Position numbers and translations under genes: made by a program. A stretch of DNA of 64,000 nt, taken from contig CAVZBZ010000009.1 of NCBI GenBank assembly GCA_963773665.1, positions 218,960 through 282,959 of the forward strand, in the 5' to 3' direction. The notes beneath the pieces are model-generated. The model was not told the DNA's origin and made no database searches. It saw nothing but the letters and a program-made list of their open reading frames with translations. This document shows, one piece after another, positions 17,991-26,783 of this stretch. The DNA comes from DATJLY01 sp963773665 (GTDB lineage: Bacteria; Pseudomonadota; Alphaproteobacteria; ATCC43930; CGMCC-115725). The first letter of the stretch is position 1; the number at the start of each line of letters is the position of its first letter.

Positions 17991-18752
17991 CTATCCTTCG
18001 CGAAATTCCGCGAGCGCCGCGAGCACGCGTTCCGGCCGTTCGAAATCGATGCGCGGATGGCGGAAGGGCACCCATTGAAAGCGCTCGTAGAACAGGCGGC
18101 CCTCATGCGGCCGCGCGCCGTAATCATAACGCGCGAGCGGCCGGAACAACTCGGTCTCGCACGCGATATGGGCGAGGTTGCCGCGCTCGGAGCGGTAACA
18201 GGCGAGAAGTTCCCGCTTCCGCTGTCTTTCCGCGGGATCGAGGCGCAGCACCGTCTCGCGCCCGTCGGGATTTTTGAACCGGCCCGACACGGCGCGCCCG
18301 CCGGAGAGATGGTATTCGGCGAACTCGACGATCGCGCATTCCGCGGCAAGCCGCGCGGCGAGGAAGTTCGCGACGTCGTGGTCCTGATGCGCGCCCTCCC
18401 AGGCGGGTGCCCAGATCTCTGCGATCGCGTGCGCCGCCACGGCTTCGCGAATGCGGGCGAGCGCCGCGCCAAGCGCCGCCTTCAATCCGCGCGCCGGCCA
18501 ATCGCAGAACCCGGCCGGCACGATGCCGAGCAGCGCGGCCGCGCTGAGCGCCTCGGCGCGGCGGCGCTCGATGCGCCGTGCGTGGTCGCGGCGCTGCCAC
18601 GGCCACAGGCTTTCGCGCGGCGGCACGCCGGTCGTGAGATAGAGGGCGAAGAAGCGCGCGCCCTCGGCACGGGCGCGGCGGATCGCCGCAGCGCAGCCGA
18701 CGACCTCGTCGTCAGGATGCGGGATGAGCAGCAGGACGGAGCGCGCGGACAT
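17991..18752 (-). CDS. PIG-L family N-acetyl-sugar deacetylase
   Basis: The 253-residue LmbE-like protein has the metal motif HPDDE (LLIPHPDDEVVGC) near its N-terminus and the second metal site GAHQDHD at about two fifths of its length. This family removes acetyl groups from GlcNAc conjugates; MshB, BshB and PIG-L are members. The start at 18752 lies inside the 3' end of the glycosyltransferase gene (41-base overlap), so a GlcNAc-transferring enzyme and a GlcNAc deacetylase are coupled. The stop is followed at once by the remains of the binding-protein signal sequence. Confidence 0.85.
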   Translation of the reverse strand: MSARSVLLLIPHPDDEVVGCAAAIRRARAEGARFFALYLTTGVPPRESLWPWQRRDHARRIERRRAEALSAAALLGIVPAGFCDWPARGLKAALGAALARIREAVAAHAIAEIWAPAWEGAHQDHDVANFLAARLAAECAIVEFAEYHLSGGRAVSGRFKNPDGRETVLRLDPAERQRKRELLACYRSERGNLAHIACETELFRPLARYDYGARPHEGRLFYERFQWVPFRHPRIDFERPERVLAALAEFREG

Positions 18753-20058
18753 CGGCTTGTCGCGCTGCCGCGAAGGCGCGTTGCCAAGTCGGCAGAATAT
18801 CTTCGCCAAGCACGTCCGCCCAGGTCGGCAGGCGGTTCTCGGCATAGCGCCGCGCGCGTGCGCCCATCGCCTCGCGCCGCGACCGGTCGTGCGCGAGGAG
18901 CGCAAGATAGCGCGACCAGGCGAACCTCTTGTTGCCCGGCAGCACGAACCCGGTTTCGCCCTCGGCGACGATGCGGTCCATGCCGCTTTCGCTCGCCACC
19001 AGCACCGGAAGCCCGGAGGCAAGCGCCTCGAGCACGACGTTGGCGTATTCCTCGATCGCCGAGGGAAAGGCGAAGACGTCGGCGCTCGCATAGACCCGCG
19101 CCAGCATTTCGGGATCGAGGCTGCCGGGGCAGGTTGCGTTCCGCGGCAGCCGCTCGAGGATTGCGGCGCGCTGCTCTCCCGCGCCGGCGCAGAAGAGATG
19201 GACCGGTGCGCCCGCCGCGGCGAGCTCGGCGACCGCGTCGGCGAGCAGCATGACGTTTTTGCCGCGATTGACGCGGCCGGCGAAAAGGACGACGACGGCG
19301 CCCTGCGCGATGCCGTACTGGGCCTCGAGCCAGGCGCGGTCGCGCTTGCCGGGATGGAAGAAGGAATGGTCGATGCCGCGGCGCAGCAGGCCGGCGCGGC
19401 CGCCGCTCAGCGCGCGCGCGGTCTTGAGCTGGTCGGGGCGCGACACCAGCACCGCCTGGCAGCTGCGCTGGTGCTGCTCGAGCTGGCGCAGCATGCGGCG
19501 TTCGGCGTAGCGCGCGACGCCGAGTCCGTCGAGCAGCGCGCGCGCGGCCAGCCCCTGGCCGAAGAGACGCTCCACCGTCTGCGTCGTGAAGACCCGAGCG
19601 TAGCGCGGCGTGTTGGTGTGCACCGAGGTGACGAGCGGAATGCCGATGCGCCGCGCCACGCCAAGCGCGGTGCGCGCATAGGCGAAATAGGCGTCGGTCG
19701 TGTGGATCACGTCGTACTGCGGCAGCTGCCGCGCGAGCCGGGCGTGCCACGGCGCCAGGTCGGTGTGATCCGGTACATGCGACAGGAATGGCACGCGATT
19801 GGTGCTGAAGACCGGCCGCTCGACGATGTAGCGCACGTTCCGGCCAAGCGGCCGCAGCTCGTGCTCGCTGCCCATGAAATAAATCGTGAGGTCGAGCGTT
19901 CCATCGAGGCCGAGGGCGGCCTGGGCGAGCCGTTCCCAGCATTTGACGTGCCCGCCGGCGCCCGCCCCTCGCATGAGGTTGACGAGCACCGCCACCCGCA
20001 GCGGTTGCAGGGCGGGCGCGGCAGGCGCTTCGGCAAGGATGGGGGCGGTCAGGGTCAT
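18712..20058 (-). CDS. GT4-family glycosyltransferase
   Basis: The 448-residue GT-B glycosyltransferase has an N-terminal acceptor domain that starts with a glycine-rich loop (NLMRGAGAGGHVKCW). The donor domain carries AGRVNRGKN and the E-x7-E motif EEYANVVLEALASGLP. The ATG at 20058 is chosen because the hydrophobic first strand (LRVAVLVNL) follows shortly after. It is the first gene of a tight minus-strand run with the PIG-L deacetylase and the osmolyte-type ABC transporter. Transfer of a sugar to a small molecule or lipid, followed by deacetylation, is the simplest reading. Confidence 0.85.
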   Translation of the reverse strand: MTLTAPILAEAPAAPALQPLRVAVLVNLMRGAGAGGHVKCWERLAQAALGLDGTLDLTIYFMGSEHELRPLGRNVRYIVERPVFSTNRVPFLSHVPDHTDLAPWHARLARQLPQYDVIHTTDAYFAYARTALGVARRIGIPLVTSVHTNTPRYARVFTTQTVERLFGQGLAARALLDGLGVARYAERRMLRQLEQHQRSCQAVLVSRPDQLKTARALSGGRAGLLRRGIDHSFFHPGKRDRAWLEAQYGIAQGAVVVLFAGRVNRGKNVMLLADAVAELAAAGAPVHLFCAGAGEQRAAILERLPRNATCPGSLDPEMLARVYASADVFAFPSAIEEYANVVLEALASGLPVLVASESGMDRIVAEGETGFVLPGNKRFAWSRYLALLAHDRSRREAMGARARRYAENRLPTWADVLGEDILPTWQRAFAAARQADVRALRPAAHPAS

Positions 20059-20139
20059 GGCGGCTTCGCCCTGTCTTGAACGGTTCGAACGGGCAACGCA
20101 GCGGATTCGCGCAGCATTCCTTGTGCTATATGGTGGCCC

Positions 20140-20994
20140 ATGCGGGAAAAATCCCAGGTCGAAAGCGGTGTCGCGGAAAATCACGCGATCGCCATCGGGT
20201 CCGAGGCGCACAGGCAGCTATTCTGCCACATGCTGCTCGATAGTTTCGATCCCTATCGTCCTGCGGTGATTGCATGGCCGTCCCTAGCGCCGGTGGCGCT
20301 GGCGCGGCTCGTAGGATTGCCGTTCTGGGATATTGCGGTCGCCACCGAAGAGCGGGCGGCGCGGCGCATGGAGGCGCTGGCCGGGGCGTGTGAGGATCGG
20401 CTCATCCAGGAGGCGGTGGCACTCAACGCCTGGGAGGAGCGCCGTCACAAAGAAGTACTGGGCCACATGATCCGTCATTACGGCATAGGCCTTAAGGATG
20501 AGGACCCCTATATCGCGATTCCCGATGCCGAATGGGGGTTTCTGCGCACCGGCTATGGCGAGTGCTTCGATTCGTTCTTCGCCTTCGGGCTGTTCGCGCT
20601 CGCCCGCGAATCAGGGTTCTTTCCCGCGCCGCTCGTCGAGGTGTTCGAGCCGATCGTGCAGGAGGAGGCGCGGCACAATCTGTTCTTCGTCAACTGGGTG
20701 GCCTACACGCGCGTCAATCGCGGCTTGCCGGCGCGCCTGAAGCTCGATCTGCAACGCGCCGCTGCGCTCGCGGTCCAGGCGTGGGGTCGTCTTGCCGTGG
20801 CGCGCGGGGTCGACGACAAGAATTTCACGCGCACCGGCGGCGAGGCGGTCGGGCTTACGCTGAAGCCGCGCGAATTCTTCGCGCTTTGCGCCCGCGAGCA
20901 GGAGCGCCGCATGGCGCGCTATGATTCGCGCCTCCTGCGGCCGCGGATCATGCCGCGCGTCGCGCGCATGCTGAGCCACGTGCTGCCGGCCTGA
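20140..20994 (+). CDS. Ferritin-like (putative di-iron) protein
   Basis: The 284-residue, helix-rich protein has carboxylate/histidine motifs of ferritin-like proteins: EERRHKEVLGHM (about residue 104) and VQEEARHNLFF (about residue 178), plus further Glu residues in the first helix (ATEERAARRMEAL). There is no signal peptide. No specific family name can be given; a two-iron oxygenase or oxidase role is inferred only from the EExxH pairs. Its last 76 bases overlap the 3' end of the convergent HpnL-like gene. Confidence 0.6.
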   Translation: MREKSQVESGVAENHAIAIGSEAHRQLFCHMLLDSFDPYRPAVIAWPSLAPVALARLVGLPFWDIAVATEERAARRMEALAGACEDRLIQEAVALNAWEERRHKEVLGHMIRHYGIGLKDEDPYIAIPDAEWGFLRTGYGECFDSFFAFGLFALARESGFFPAPLVEVFEPIVQEEARHNLFFVNWVAYTRVNRGLPARLKLDLQRAAALAVQAWGRLAVARGVDDKNFTRTGGEAVGLTLKPREFFALCAREQERRMARYDSRLLRPRIMPRVARMLSHVLPA

Positions 20995-21950
20995 GCCGAG
21001 AGCCGGCGCCAGCGCCGAAGCTCGCCCGAATAGGCCAACCCAAGCGCCGGGATGCCGAGCGCCAGCTCGCGAAAACGCTTCACCAGCGAGATCACGAGCC
21101 CCAATTCGCCGCCGAGGCCGAGCTGCGACGACAGCACCATCAAGGTGCCGTCCTGCACGCCAAGCCCGCCGGGGATGATGAAGGCGGCGGCGCGCGCGCC
21201 CTGGCTCAGGCTCTCGAGCGTGATGGCGTCGCCGATGCCGATCGGCTGGCCGAGGAGATAGGGCACGAGCCAGATCTCGCCGGCGCCGGCGAACCAGCTG
21301 AGCCCCCGCCAGACGAACGCTCCAGCGACGGCGCGGCGGCGCCCATAAAGCCGGTGCAGCGCGTCCTCGACCTGGCGGACCCTGGAACTGTCGAGCGACC
21401 CGGACCGGCCGGCGAGCCGGCCGAGCACGCCAAGCGTCCGGCTGAACCAGCGCGTCCGCTGCGCCCAGTAGAATCCCGCGCCGAAGAGCGCGAGCGTTGC
21501 GATCGTCAGCGCCGAGCGCAGAAGCGTGTCACTGCCGCTGCGCAGCGCAAAGAGCACGAGCCCCACCGCGATGAACAGCACCTGCGTCGCGAGCCCGATG
21601 GTGACGTCGCCCATCACCGAGGTGGCGGAATCGGTGAGGTCGCTGCCCTCGTCGTGCGGCATCTTGGCGCGCAGGATCTCGCCGAGATGGGGAACCGGCA
21701 GCAGCCCGTTCACCGCCTCGCCGATCCAGCGGATGCGGAACAGGCGCAAAAAATCCGGCGGATGCTGGAAGAGCCGCCGCCAGCCGAGCACGTCGAACAG
21801 CAACGGCACGCCGTGATAAAGCGCGATGACGATAAGCCATGCGTGCAGCCGCCAAGCGGCGGCCAGCAGCCTTCCGGCGTCGTTCGCAGCGATCAGGCCC
21901 GCGAGAAGCCCGGCGCCGATGAGCCAAGTAACGAAGGTGGCGATGCGCAT
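20919..21950 (-). CDS. HpnL-like lysylphosphatidylglycerol synthase TM-region protein
   Basis: The 343-residue integral membrane protein has about eight hydrophobic segments and the UPF0104/LPG_synthase_TM pattern: FRIRWIGEAVNGLLPVPHLGEILRAK early, GRRRAVAGAFVWRGLSWFAGAGEIW in the middle, and FIIPGGLGVQDG late. In hopanoid-producing bacteria this family includes HpnL, linked to hopanoid biosynthesis or placement. Here it lies 10 bases after the HpnP-like gene in the same direction. Alternatively it may be a general lipid flippase-like protein. Confidence 0.7.
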   Translation of the reverse strand: MRIATFVTWLIGAGLLAGLIAANDAGRLLAAAWRLHAWLIVIALYHGVPLLFDVLGWRRLFQHPPDFLRLFRIRWIGEAVNGLLPVPHLGEILRAKMPHDEGSDLTDSATSVMGDVTIGLATQVLFIAVGLVLFALRSGSDTLLRSALTIATLALFGAGFYWAQRTRWFSRTLGVLGRLAGRSGSLDSSRVRQVEDALHRLYGRRRAVAGAFVWRGLSWFAGAGEIWLVPYLLGQPIGIGDAITLESLSQGARAAAFIIPGGLGVQDGTLMVLSSQLGLGGELGLVISLVKRFRELALGIPALGLAYSGELRRWRRLSAQAGSTWLSMRATRGMIRGRRRRES

Positions 21951-21960
21951 GGGCGCCGCG

Positions 21961-23562
21961 TCAGGGGGCGAGGTCGGCGGGTTTTAGCCCAATCGTGCCG
22001 CGGTCGCGAATCTTCGCCGAATAGAACGACGCGTTCTGGCCGCCCGAGACGGCGTCGCGCGCAAACGCGATGAGATGATGCGCAACAAGCCCGACATGGA
22101 TCACGTCCTCGATCCGGCCTGCGCGCAGGAGCGGCCAGGCGTGGCGCCAGAAGGTCGCGCGATAATCGGCTGCCACGCCGGCGTGGAGCAGCAGGTTGGC
22201 GAGAATGCGCATGCCCTTCCGCACATTCTCCCACGACGCGCGCGCAGGCGAGGCGGGCGGCCTGATGCGGTTCGGATAGGTGCGCTCGACGTTGTAGGCA
22301 AAGCGCGCATAGAGCGCCTCGGGCGCGTAAAGCTCGGCGATGGCGTGCCGCCACATGGCGACAACGTCGTCGTACGGCAAAAGGAAGCGGACGTTCGATT
22401 CGCGCGCCGGATCGTCGAGGATGCGGCCGTCGGCCGCGAGCCGGTCCCACAGCGGCGTCTTCGGCAGCGCCTGGAGCAGGTTGACGGTCAGCATCGGAAT
22501 GTTGGCGCGCGTCGCGAATTCGACGATGCGCGCCCCGGTCTCGCTTGTATCGGTGTCGAGCCCCATGATGATGCCGGCGACGACCTCGATGCCGAAGGAA
22601 TTGAGGATTTCGATCGCCTCCAGCATCGGCATCGCCGCGTTCTGGTCCTTGCGCATGGCGTGGAGCGCCGCCAGCTCCGGCGTCTCGATGCCGCAGAACA
22701 CGGTGCCGAAAAACGCCTCGCGCATGAGGGCGAGCAGCTCGGGATATTTGGCGATGTTGAGCGTCGCCTCGCAGGCGAACTCTATCGGGTATCCCCGTGC
22801 CTTCTGCCACGCCACGAGATGCTCCACGAGCTCGCGCGCGGCCCGGCGGTTGCCGATGAAATTGTCGTCGACGAAATAGACCGCGCCGAGATTGCCGTGG
22901 CGCAGCATGGCGTCGAGCTCGTCCGTCACCTGCTGCGGCGTCTTGAGACGCGGGTTGCGGCCGTAGAGCGCGGGGATGTCGCAGAATTCGCATTGGTAGG
23001 GGCAGCCGCTCGAGAATTGCACGCTGCCGATGAAATAGCGCGAGATCTCGGCGAGGTGATAGGCCGGCGCCGGGAAGGCGGTGAGCGGCACGCGCTCCCC
23101 TGTCACGCACCGGACCTGCTGCGGCGGGCGGCGCGGGTCGGCGTCGACGAGCGCGATGAGCCGGTCCGTGCCGTCGCCCAACTCGCCGACATGGATATAG
23201 TCGAACTCGGGATAAAGCTCGGGCGCGGCGGAAACGGACGGGCCGCCCAACGCGGCCGCCTTGCCGAAGCGATGCGCACGCCGCGCGATGTCGAGGATCG
23301 CGTCGCGCTGCACGTGCATGCCCGAGACGAGAACCGCGTCGGCCCAAAGGATGTCCTGCGGCCGCGCCGGACGGATGTTCTCGTCAACGAAGCGGACCTC
23401 CCACTCGCGCGGCAGATAGGCAGCGATGACGAGGAGGCCTTGCGGCGGCATGAAGGCGCGCGTCGCGCCGCGCAGCTTGTAGGCATATTCGAACGTGCCG
23501 AAAGACGGGCTGTAGGCGGGAAAGACGCACAGGATCTTGCGGCGGTTGCGGACGGTCGGCAT
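21961..23562 (-). CDS. hpnP: B12-binding radical SAM protein, probable hopanoid C-2 methylase (HpnP-like)
   Basis: The 533-residue protein has an N-terminal cobalamin-binding-like domain (about 10-150), a radical SAM barrel with the cluster motif CPYQCEFC (about residue 190), and a C-terminal DUF4070 region. Several blocks match my memory of the Rhodopseudomonas HpnP protein: SFGTFEYAY, AFMPPQGLLVIAAYLP, FVSGMHVQR-like SGMHVQRD, ACEATLNIAK, GLDTDT, LLQALPKTPLWDRL and ESNVRFLLP. HpnP adds a methyl group at C-2 of hopanoids. DUF4070 proteins of other function exist, so the gene symbol is a best fit. The adjacent HpnL-like gene supports the hopanoid reading. Confidence 0.68.
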   Translation of the reverse strand: MPTVRNRRKILCVFPAYSPSFGTFEYAYKLRGATRAFMPPQGLLVIAAYLPREWEVRFVDENIRPARPQDILWADAVLVSGMHVQRDAILDIARRAHRFGKAAALGGPSVSAAPELYPEFDYIHVGELGDGTDRLIALVDADPRRPPQQVRCVTGERVPLTAFPAPAYHLAEISRYFIGSVQFSSGCPYQCEFCDIPALYGRNPRLKTPQQVTDELDAMLRHGNLGAVYFVDDNFIGNRRAARELVEHLVAWQKARGYPIEFACEATLNIAKYPELLALMREAFFGTVFCGIETPELAALHAMRKDQNAAMPMLEAIEILNSFGIEVVAGIIMGLDTDTSETGARIVEFATRANIPMLTVNLLQALPKTPLWDRLAADGRILDDPARESNVRFLLPYDDVVAMWRHAIAELYAPEALYARFAYNVERTYPNRIRPPASPARASWENVRKGMRILANLLLHAGVAADYRATFWRHAWPLLRAGRIEDVIHVGLVAHHLIAFARDAVSGGQNASFYSAKIRDRGTIGLKPADLAP

Positions 23563-23706
23563 CGGGCCAAGCCTCGTGGCGGTCGCGTTCGGACCTTACG
23601 GGAAACGGGCACGGGCCGCGACAGTTCAAAAGTGGGCTGTCTTGCGCCCTTCCGCTGTCGGTGAAATAGTAGGGCCGCGTCTTGCGCGCGAGGGAGGTTC
23701 GGCGAC

Positions 23707-24480
23707 GTGAAGAAAGAGATGCTGAAGCTTGCCGGACTCGAGCTCGAGCTGCACGAGGACGGCAGCGGCGCGCCGCTTCTCTTCTTGCACAGCGGCCAGG
23801 GGTTCCTGCCGAGCCAGCCTTATGTCGCGCTGCTTGCCAAGACAAGGCGGCTCATCGCGCCGTCCCATCCCGGCTTCGGCCATTCGGAATTGCCCGACTG
23901 GCTCGACACGCCCGACGACATCGCGCACATCTATCTCGAGCTGATGGACCGGCTCGGGCTGGCCAAGGTCGATCTCGTCGCCTGCTCGATCGGCGGCTGG
24001 ATCGCGGGCGAGATGGCGTCAAAAGCGCCCGAGCGGTTCCGCAAGGCGGTGCTCGTGGCGCCGGTCGGCGTCAAGACCGGCTCTTCCGACAAGCTCGACA
24101 TTCCCGACATTTACGCCGTGCCGCAGGAGCGCGTGACCCAGTGGCTGTTCCACGATCCGGCGAAGTTCGCATTCGATCCGTCGCGTCTTTCTGACGACGA
24201 GCTCACGGTCATGGCGCGCAACCGCGAAACGCTCGCCATGCTGGTGTGGGAGCCGTGGATGCACAATCCGAAGCTCAGGCACCGGCTGCATCGCCTCGCC
24301 GCGCCGACGCTCATCCTGCGCGGCGAGAGCGATGGTCTCGTTTCAGCCGAGTATGTCGAGCGCTATGCCCGGCTCCTGCCCAACGCCCGCATCGAAACCA
24401 TCGCCAAGGCCGGCCACGCGGTCCAGGTGGAACAGCCCGAGACCTTCGCGCAGAAGGTCCTGAGCTTTCTCGACGCCTGA
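23707..24480 (+). CDS. Alpha/beta-fold hydrolase
   Basis: The 257-residue hydrolase has the nucleophile elbow CSIGGW (Ser about 98), the acid in GESDGLV and the histidine in AGHAVQVEQPE. It begins at the GTG at 23707 after a GAGGGAGGT ribosome site; an ATG at 23719 is possible. The LFLHSGQGF strand replaces the usual HG oxyanion segment. It is followed after 27 bases by an LLM-class oxidoreductase, and this pair is common in accessory catabolic clusters. The substrate is unknown. Confidence 0.85.
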   Translation: MKKEMLKLAGLELELHEDGSGAPLLFLHSGQGFLPSQPYVALLAKTRRLIAPSHPGFGHSELPDWLDTPDDIAHIYLELMDRLGLAKVDLVACSIGGWIAGEMASKAPERFRKAVLVAPVGVKTGSSDKLDIPDIYAVPQERVTQWLFHDPAKFAFDPSRLSDDELTVMARNRETLAMLVWEPWMHNPKLRHRLHRLAAPTLILRGESDGLVSAEYVERYARLLPNARIETIAKAGHAVQVEQPETFAQKVLSFLDA

Positions 24481-24507
24481 TCCGGATTCCCAAGGAGAAC
24501 GCACGCC

Positions 24508-25755
24508 ATGCAGGCTTGGCATTTCACCGAGACGGCCTATCCCTTCCTGCCGCCGGCCGATCAATATGAATCGGTCCGCGTCAATCTGCCGAACCGGATC
24601 TACGACCCCCAGAAGGGCGCCGCGCTCTACGACCGCTACCTCAAAGAGTGGCAGATCGCCGAGGAGGAAGGCGTCGAGATCATGATGAACGAGCATCATC
24701 AGACGGTGACCTGCGTCGATCCCGCAGCGCCCCTGATGATGGCCGCGGTGGCGCGCGTCACCTCGAAGGCGCGGATCCTGATCCTCGGCAATCCGATCGC
24801 CAACCGCCGCCAGCCGGTGCGCATCGCCGAAGAGATGGCGATGGTCGATATTCTCTCGCACGGACGGCTCGAGGCCGGGTTCGTGCGCGGCGTGCCGTAC
24901 GAGGTTCTGCCGGCGAACAGCAACCCGGTGCGCATGAACGAGCGCCATTGGGAGGCGCTCGGCCTCATCGTCAAGGCATGGACGAACCACGACGGCCCGT
25001 TCAGCCACGAGGGCCGCTACTTCCACTACCGCGCCGTCAACATCTGGCCGCGGCCGTGGCAGCAGCCGCATCCGCCGGTGTGGGTCAGCACGACGAGCGC
25101 GTCCGGCGCCCAGCGCGTCGGCGCCAACGGCTACGTGCAGGCAACCTTCCTCACCGGCTACGAAGGCACGCGGGCGATCTATGACTCCTATCGCCGCGGC
25201 TGGCGCGAAGCGGGACGCGGCCAGGACGTGCCGATCGACCGCCTCGCCTATGCCGCGCTCGTCTATGTCAGCGATAACGAGGCCAAGGCCTATGCCGGTG
25301 CCGACAAGTTGCTGTGGTACTTGAATGCGAACAAGGTGCCGCGCCATTTTGCGGCGCCGCCGGGCTATGTCGGCGTTGCCGCGTCGGTCGCCGCGCTCAA
25401 GGCGGCGGGCACGACGACGCAGGGCGATCACGCCAATTTCGGCCGCAACATGAACGTCGAGACGGCGATGGAGCGCGGCCTCATGTTCTGCGGCACGCCC
25501 GACCAGGTTCATGCCCAGATCAAGAAGTTCTACGACCATGTCGGCGGCTTCGGCCATCTGCTCATCATGGGCCAGGCCGGATTCCTCGAACATGACGATA
25601 CGGTGCACGGCATCCGCATGTTCGCGCGCGAGGTCTATCCCCGGCTCAAGGAGGAGTATCCGGGTTCGCGGATTTCCGGCATCTTCGAGGACCGGCACGA
25701 GCCGGTCCAGTTCCGCGGCGTCGCGGCCGAGGCGCGCGGCACCCCGCTCGGATAG
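24508..25755 (+). CDS. LLM-class flavin-dependent oxidoreductase
   Basis: The 415-residue luciferase-like monooxygenase shows the family blocks EEEGVEIMMNEHHQT, ARILILGNPIANR, ILSHGRLEAGFVRG and GTPDQVHAQIKKF. It is only distantly like the LLM protein at 11585-12685. An AAGGAG ribosome site precedes the ATG. It probably shares an operon with the hydrolase upstream. Two orphan ABC binding proteins lie immediately downstream on the other strand, which fits uptake and oxidation of an organic sulfur or nitrogen compound, but no substrate can be assigned. Confidence 0.82.
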   Translation: MQAWHFTETAYPFLPPADQYESVRVNLPNRIYDPQKGAALYDRYLKEWQIAEEEGVEIMMNEHHQTVTCVDPAAPLMMAAVARVTSKARILILGNPIANRRQPVRIAEEMAMVDILSHGRLEAGFVRGVPYEVLPANSNPVRMNERHWEALGLIVKAWTNHDGPFSHEGRYFHYRAVNIWPRPWQQPHPPVWVSTTSASGAQRVGANGYVQATFLTGYEGTRAIYDSYRRGWREAGRGQDVPIDRLAYAALVYVSDNEAKAYAGADKLLWYLNANKVPRHFAAPPGYVGVAASVAALKAAGTTTQGDHANFGRNMNVETAMERGLMFCGTPDQVHAQIKKFYDHVGGFGHLLIMGQAGFLEHDDTVHGIRMFAREVYPRLKEEYPGSRISGIFEDRHEPVQFRGVAAEARGTPLG

Positions 25756-25761
25756 CGGGCC

Positions 25762-26769
25762 CTACGGCCCGCGCTTGGCCGCTTCCTCGACGAGCGACAG
25801 GTCGGAGAATTTCCGGACGTCGATCGTGCTCTTGAGGAACCCCATCTCGACCTGGCGGTCGATGTCCTCCTGCACCGCGGCGAGGTTCGGCCGCACCTCG
25901 GGATCGCGGTAATCGTCCTTCTTGGTGAAGAGCCAGTCGGCATAGGTGGCGCCCGGCCTCTTCGTCGCCTCGGCGAATTCCTGGACGACCTGCGCGCGGT
26001 TCGCGGGATCGTAGAACCAGTGCAGCGCGCGCTGCATGTCGGAGAAGAAATCGACGAGCGCCGCGCGGTGCTTCGCGATGAACGAGGCGCGCGCCGTCAT
26101 GATCGTCATGTCGCTTTCGCCGATCGCGTCCTTCATGGTGAAGAGCGTGCGCACCTCGCCCGACTTCTCGGCCGCGATCGAGAACGGCAGCGAGATCGAG
26201 GCGAGATCGACTTTGCCGCTCGTCAGCGCCGCGAACATGTTGGGAAAGTCGAGCTCCACCACCTGGTAGTCGCGCTTGTCCTCGAGCCCGTGCTTTTTCA
26301 GGATGACGCGCATCGCCGTGTCCATGGCACCGGCGATGCTGTTGGTCGCCAGCACCTTGCCCTTCAGATCCTCGACCGTGCGGATGGGGCTCGCGGTCGT
26401 GACCATGTATTTGCGCGAATTGTAGTCGGCGTGGCCGTCGCGGGTCGCGTCGCCGATGACGCGCACGTCGTCCACATTCGCGTTCTCGACCGTAAGCGCG
26501 AGCGCATTGGGCGCGTATTCCGCGATCTCGAGCTCGCCCGCGGCAAGCGCCGTGATCTGCGGGCCGCTGCCCTTGTAATAGACCGCATCGACGGTGTAGC
26601 TCTTGCCGTAATAGCGCAGGATTTCCGGCTTCGTGAAGATGACGGCGGCGAGCTGGCCGATGGGCGTGGTCCAGGCGATGCGCAGCTTCACCGGCCCATC
26701 TGCGCGCGCGCCCGGCGCGGCGAAGGCAAGCGTCAGCCCCAGTAGTGCGGCGCGGCGAAGTCCCCCCAT
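25762..26769 (-). CDS. NitT/TauT-type ABC substrate-binding protein (paralogue A)
   Basis: The 335-residue periplasmic protein has a signal peptide (about 1-23, ending APGARA) and an NMT1/SsuA-like fold: a segment around EILRYYGKSY, ALAAGELEIAEY and LKGKVLATNSIAGAMDTAMR. It is closely similar along its length to the next protein (26784-27800), so the two arose by tandem duplication. No permease or ATPase gene is adjacent, so it must use a transporter encoded elsewhere or act alone. Confidence 0.85.
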   Translation of the reverse strand: MGGLRRAALLGLTLAFAAPGARADGPVKLRIAWTTPIGQLAAVIFTKPEILRYYGKSYTVDAVYYKGSGPQITALAAGELEIAEYAPNALALTVENANVDDVRVIGDATRDGHADYNSRKYMVTTASPIRTVEDLKGKVLATNSIAGAMDTAMRVILKKHGLEDKRDYQVVELDFPNMFAALTSGKVDLASISLPFSIAAEKSGEVRTLFTMKDAIGESDMTIMTARASFIAKHRAALVDFFSDMQRALHWFYDPANRAQVVQEFAEATKRPGATYADWLFTKKDDYRDPEVRPNLAAVQEDIDRQVEMGFLKSTIDVRKFSDLSLVEEAAKRGP

Positions 26770-26783
26770 GGCGAAGTTCCTTT

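Noticed and set aside
17064..19253. A 729-codon plus-strand open frame across the binding-protein, PIG-L and glycosyltransferase genes
   Set aside because: Arg-rich low-complexity translation without domains; three recognised minus-strand genes occupy the region.
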